In this document: piece by piece, positions 59,816 to 64,000 of the stretch
Numbering within the stretch: the first letter of the stretch is position 1
Layout of the letters: each line of letters starts with the position of its first letter
Made by a program: the position numbers and the translations under genes
Notes under the pieces: model-generated
What the model saw: only the letters and a program-made list of their open reading frames with translations
What the model was told of the DNA's origin: nothing
Databases searched by the model: none
Assembly (NCBI RefSeq): GCF_032062135.1
Contig: NC_092863.1
Coordinates: forward strand, 18,372,580 to 18,436,579
Direction: 5' to 3'
From: Pyxicephalus adspersus
Lineage: Eukaryota; Chordata; Amphibia; Anura; Pyxicephalidae
DNA: 64,000 bases

Positions 59816-60439
59816 GTCGTTTGACGCAAGAGCTCTGTCAGCTATTTCTAAGACACAGAGCTGCTATAATAGTTGTCCATATTACACCAAAAGAGCATCT
59901 CTCTCGGTGCATAATGCACTATTCTGCCTAGTCCTCTCTCTGCTTTTCTAGGAATCTTCAAATCAACTAATGTTCTGCAGTGCAATGCATCAGTAACTGC
60001 CAATTGTACACCCACTCAGAAGTAGTTAATAGTTAAGCCATGCTTTAATATACAAGGGAAGGTGGTAGAGGATAGTTCTGCTCACAAATTTATAGACCAT
60101 AGAGAAAAACTATTGGTGTGTAACCTGTTTATAAAAAAAATAATGATAACAGACTCCGTGTAAAAATATCCAGTATTCTTTACTATAAACAAAAAAGCAA
60201 AATTTAGAAAGTTTTAGAGCTAGAAGACAAAAACAAAAAAACACATACACATGTATTAGATAATGATAGATCCTCCAAATCTCTAGTTTCAGTTTGTTGA
60301 CTATTACTAAATAGTAAGGAGTCTACAGCTCACAGTCTGACCATTCGTTATTTGTCACAGGATTACATTTACCAAAGCTACCCAATGTGAGGACCTACGT
60401 TGACAATTCAATCAATATTTTATTATTTAAACTTCCTCT

Positions 60440-60550
60440 TTTACATTAGAGTCCCCCTTTACATCAGAATCGCCCACTGCACATCAAGAACCCCTCTTTA
60501 CATCAGGGATTCCTTCTTTTACCTTAGAATCCTACATTCACACCAGCTCT
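60440..60550 (+). repeat. Degenerate ~20-bp tandem repeat
   Basis: About six units close to ACATCAGAATCCCCCCTTT: ACATTAGAGTCCCCCTTT, ACATCAGAATCGCCCACTGC, ACATCAAGAACCCCTCTTT, ACATCAGGGATTCCTTCTTTT, ACCTTAGAATCCTACATTC, ACACCAG. Confidence 0.8.
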
Positions 60551-60884
60551 CCAGACCTCTGTCAGCACTAACCCTTAGCAGCTCTTTAGGTATAGCTTCC
60601 AAGCCACCCAAGTTTCATCAGTTGAGCAGGCAGAGGAGATCCTTCAAGGGTTCTGATTGATGACATCATCTAATGCAGAGTTAGAAAGAAGAAGCCATTG
60701 GTAACAGATCTTCTCTGCTGGCACTCTGTATAATGGTGAGCAGTGAGGCAGTGGTCATTTGAAGGGCACCTAAAGGCTCACTGGATTTAGGGGCCCAGTG
60801 TCAGTCTCAAGACCTCTGCAACCCATCTTTAAACACCACTGATGACATATGTTATAAATACAAATATATATATAAAAAAAAAAA

Positions 60885-60886
60885 AT

Positions 60887-60941
<55 letters not shown>
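60885..60941. repeat. (AT)n microsatellite
   Basis: A compound AT tract, with a few AAA interruptions at its left end. Confidence 0.9.
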
Positions 60942-60943
<2 letters not shown>

Positions 60944-60944
60944 T

Positions 60945-62180
60945 TTATTTAATTGATTTTTTGCGTTTTTAATTGAGCGTTGTAAGTATTATTGGTAAGC
61001 CTCTTGTCATCCCAGAAAAGAAGAATTCATCCTGTACAAAGAGCCAATCAGTTCTGATTCAGGGTAAAAAGAGGATGAGATAACCTGGAGAATATGTGAT
61101 AAATGATGAACTCATTACCATGCTTCTTTTGTGTCCCGTCCATATCCAGTGGCATTGGTAGACCATGACACTTAGCACAGATACCCTAAATTTCATTCAA
61201 GGAGCCCTGATCTATCGATATTGGCTATTGCCCACCTTCAAATTAAAATACATGATGGTCTAAATTCATTCACTGACATTGATGAGCCTGGGGAAAATAA
61301 AGTGACCCTGTTGCCAAATAAAAAAATTACTAAAGAAGTACCCCTTAAGGAACTCTTTGAGAGCTATGGTGTATGGAGAATTGTTTTGAATAAAAGTGGG
61401 TTCCTATTTCCCCAACTGGCCCGTACATCACTGCAGCAATCTCACATACCTGAGAAGCGGACTTTTAAAGACAGGAAACATCAGAGGCATGGGTGAATGG
61501 AGAGGTAAGTATAAAATCTATTTTAATGTTCTGTACTGTTCTTTAGTAATAATTTAATGTATTATTATGACAGGTTGACTTTAATAGTTCTGACTTTAAA
61601 CTGACTTTCCGTATTTGATCACATGCTCAGAGCCAGTACCTCAAATACTTAATATAACGATAGCCAGGGAACTATTCAGAGAGAGGTCAACAATGGCATA
61701 TTTCATATTTCTCTCAGTACAACTTTCATGAAACATTCTTTCCACTAGAGAACTGTGCATGTTAGTTCTAATTTCCAATTATTAGGAAAGCAGCAGGGAG
61801 CTCCCAGCAAGAGGGAACTAGAGAGGCTGATTAAAAGTAAAATTACTTTAGCTGAATATTGAATGGCAAATGGCTCATACATATAAAGAATCATAACTGA
61901 GCTTAGGGACTCATGACCCGATATTTAACTGATATGCAGATACAGCTCCTTTTCCTTAGAAGTCAGAGAAATGACAGAACACAGAATTCTTTTGCAGTCA
62001 TTCAAATGTGATCATAGAATGTATGATAAATGTTCAGGAACAGAAAATAAGCAAAGGACATTAGAAAAAAAATGTAATTCGTACTACCAGGTCTACAGTT
62101 CATGATATGTGGTTAATTATTAATTTGTTATATATTGGTATATTCTTACCTTTTACAATGCTTAAATCATCTCAAACTGG
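60945..62180. other. Unassigned noncoding stretch
   Basis: A 91-codon open frame at 61221-61496 has no motif I recognise. No repeat boundary seen. Confidence 0.35.
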
Positions 62181-62184
62181 TTTC

Positions 62185-62480
62185 TTGAATAGTACAAGGA
62201 GGTCACTGTACTGTATTTAAATGGCCTCCACAATAACTGCATCTCAATCCAATAGATCACCTTTTGGATGTGGTGGAATGTGGGATTTGCATTATGGATG
62301 AACAGCCAACAAATCTACAGCAATCACATGTTACCATGTCAATATGGACCAAAATCATTGAGGAATGTTTCCAGTACCTTGTTGAAAAGACACCATGAAG
62401 AATTATAGCAGTTCTAAAGGTAAAAGTGGATCTAACTTGGTACTAACAGGGTGTGCTCAAAATAAAGTGGTTTATGTTAA
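62185..62480 (+). pseudogene. Tc1-type transposase relic, copy 2, C-terminal end
   Basis: The sequence encodes, across shifted frames, the C-terminal end of a Tc1 transposase. It runs from a TTTCTTGAATAGTACAAGG block through AATGGCCTCCACAATAACTG (the WPPQSPDLNP region, mutated) and ATCCAATAGATCACC to GTTTCCAGTACCTTGTTGAA and a final GTTCTAAAGGTAAAAG. It is followed by GGGTGTGCTCAAAATAAAGTGG, the usual 3' end. It belongs to a different Tc1 family from the relic at 34140. Confidence 0.8.
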
Positions 62481-62482
62481 TG

Positions 62483-62484
<2 letters not shown>

Positions 62485-62514
<30 letters not shown>
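62485..62514. repeat. (TA)n microsatellite
   Basis: Pure TA tract just after the Tc1 end, as also seen beside the other Tc1 relic. Confidence 0.9.
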
Positions 62515-62515
<1 letters not shown>

Positions 62516-62620
62516 GTGCTTGAGTAGTGTTAGCAATTAATGTAGCATAATTTTTAGGGTTCATTTTTTTCATTAACCATTAAGTAAACATTTACATAAA
62601 ATATTGTATCTGTAATAATT

Positions 62621-63041
62621 CGATTTTAGGGAAGGCTTTTAGTAGCCAGAAGTATTCAATAAAAGAAATTTTTTTAATAAATGTTTAATGTAGCCCTATT
62701 AGTGACATGGGCATACATAGGCTAATTATATTCAATCAAGTGAAATAATTACGCAGCATATCAAATAATGTCAGATAAAATACCATGTTTACAGTCTCAC
62801 ACTATATGGGTGTCTCAAGTACCCGACGCGTTTCGCCCTGAGGCTTCTTCAGAGGATAATTGAGATCAAAATAGTAATATAATCACGGTGTGAGAGTGCT
62901 GTGTAATTATTTTACGTGATTGAATATAATTAGCCTGTGTAGGTCCATGTCACTAATAGGGCTACACTGAACATTTATTAAAAACTTTTCTTCCGCCTAC
63001 TAAAAGTCTGTCTTCCCCCTCACCCCCTTCACTAAAATCAA
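62621..63041. repeat. Large inverted repeat with central hammerhead-like motif
   Basis: Left arm about 62621-62758 and right arm about 62897-63041 are near reverse complements. Shared blocks include GATTTTAG, CTTTTAGTAG, AATAAATGTT, TGTAGCCCTATTAGTGACATGG and AGGCTAATTATATTCAATCA. The right arm carries a few extra bases near its outer end. The roughly 140-bp centre contains hammerhead-like motif A. Two head-to-head copies of one element, or a true foldback element, would look like this. Confidence 0.85.
62813..62865 (-). ncRNA. Hammerhead-ribozyme-like motif A
   Basis: Minus strand: stem I TCTCAA-T-TATCC, one extra T, core CTGAAGA (62852-62846), A, stem II GCC-TCAG-GGC, GAAA, stem III C-GC-G, then UC, and stem I partner GGGTA-C-TTGAGA. 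Stem I pairs over 5 + 6 bp (one wobble) around a T-C mismatch. Stem II pairs 3 bp. All consensus elements are in order. The single extra T next to the core is the one irregularity. Confidence 0.65.
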
Positions 63042-63049
63042 AGTATAAT

Positions 63050-64000
63050 CCAGGCTAGGCAAAAAATACATGATCACATGAACTTGAAGACCCTCCCTGA
63101 AAATTATTCTCTCCTAGTTGAATATTGTATCTGTCTACAAAACACCCTATCTGTCTAAATTCACCCTTCTCAAAATATAGTAAAAAAAAAAAGCAAGAAA
63201 TTATTCAGATCAGGTTGATAAATCAGAAAGACCTAGCTGACGTGCAAAAAATATTAACTGTTTCAACACTATTGTATAGAAGCTGCTATTTGTCCTTTTT
63301 AATGCCAGAATAATTAATGGTCAGTGTTGGGATCAGCTTGTCAGTGTCCAGGATTTATAGGCAGCATCCCTGAAATGCCTGGGAGGAGTTCTGGATATGT
63401 CGTAAACACATGATTAGTGATCGGGTAAGCAGGATGCAACTCAATATTATTGATGCTTTTTTGATGGACTAGCTACTTCATAGAAGAGAATCTCCCTCTG
63501 TTAACAATTAACTCCTTCCTGTGCCTGGACCACTGAATTAAAGGGAAGCTATATTTTTTGGTTGATTTTGATTCAATATTTTTCATATTTAAAGCTTTTA
63601 AACCATGATACCACAGCACTGAGGGTTTACTACAGAAACAAATAACTCCTTTGAGATACATTTAAATTAAATCTAAGACAGTTCACTTTTATAAATTTTA
63701 TCTTGATCTGTTGAGCTCTGTAAATAAGTAAATATAGAAAAAAAAAGATTATAGCATTAGCTGTTTTTAATAGAAGCTAAATATATATCCATCACATATA
63801 AATATTCATACTTCACATTGTAGGCACCTCTGTGTCTAAATCTAGTCCAATTCCAGACACACAAAAAATTGCAAATTATTTTATAAGTTCCTCCCTTAAT
63901 AGCAGCACAAACATTTTTATTTAGTACTCCTCCTCATGTCAATATAGTTAGCTTTCTTCATGCAAAGTACTAATTTTCACACCTCTTCCTAATTTCCTAA
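63050..64000. other. Unassigned noncoding stretch
   Basis: AT-rich DNA without recognisable features. Confidence 0.4.

Noticed and set aside
1..64000. tRNA, rRNA or CRISPR features
   Set aside because: No tRNA A/B box pairs with a foldable cloverleaf, no rRNA segments and no regularly spaced direct repeats were seen by eye. CRISPR arrays are not expected in vertebrate DNA.

Overview
The window looks like a gene-poor stretch of an amphibian (most likely frog) chromosome. It has spliced-gene architecture, one clear vertebrate gene, AT-rich noncoding DNA and a dense, nested set of transposable elements: hAT, Tc1, L2 and CR1 LINEs, a Ty3/gypsy chromovirus, DIRS, many short inverted-repeat elements and hammerhead-ribozyme-like repeats. 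The organism is inferred from gene identity and repeat spectrum; no species call is possible from the sequence alone. Two runs of N (22446-22880 and 41508-41937) are assembly gaps.

The only intact protein-coding gene I can support is at 13202-13984 on the + strand. It is a 260-residue single-coding-exon leucine-rich-repeat membrane protein of the LRRC3 family, best matched to LRRC3C. A splice acceptor at 13117 implies at least one upstream noncoding exon, and an out-of-frame overlapping upstream ORF starts at 13186. A degenerate minisatellite sits just upstream of the acceptor.

Layout. 1-3.5 kb: a hAT/ZMYM-like transposase relic, then a short inverted-repeat element with a 367-bp hAT element inserted at its edge. 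7.2-7.6 kb: a solo LTR with 5-bp target duplication. 8.6-10.7 kb: several short inverted-repeat elements. 12-15 kb: LRRC3C. 18-20 kb: hAT and L2 fragments. 23.4-24.3 kb: an internally deleted Ty3/gypsy chromovirus with target duplications, containing a short element. 28-33 kb: two hammerhead-like motifs, a hAT element and a 423-bp palindromic element. 34.1-35.4 kb: a Tc1 relic with a nested element. 36.5-37.9 kb: a decayed hammerhead and a second hAT family. 41.2 kb: a long palindrome. 43.5-45.6 kb: an L2-type LINE split by a second copy of the 423-bp element. 47.4-49.2 kb: a decayed copy of an unclassified multi-domain protein family, also split by a short element. 50.2-52 kb: rearranged DIRS remnants. 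57-60 kb: L2 tails, a foldback element and a CR1 LINE. 62.2-63.0 kb: a second Tc1 relic and a large inverted repeat with a hammerhead-like motif at its centre.

The most interesting signal is a dispersed family of compact hammerhead-ribozyme-like motifs. Three copies keep the full core (CTGANGA, a 3-bp stem II, GAAA, a one-pair stem III, then UH) and have stem I arms that differ in sequence yet still pair. Two more are decayed or cut by a gap. Second is the decayed unclassified gene at 47.4-49.2 kb. Several nested insertions have exact target duplications, and removing them rejoins the host reading frames, giving a relative insertion chronology.
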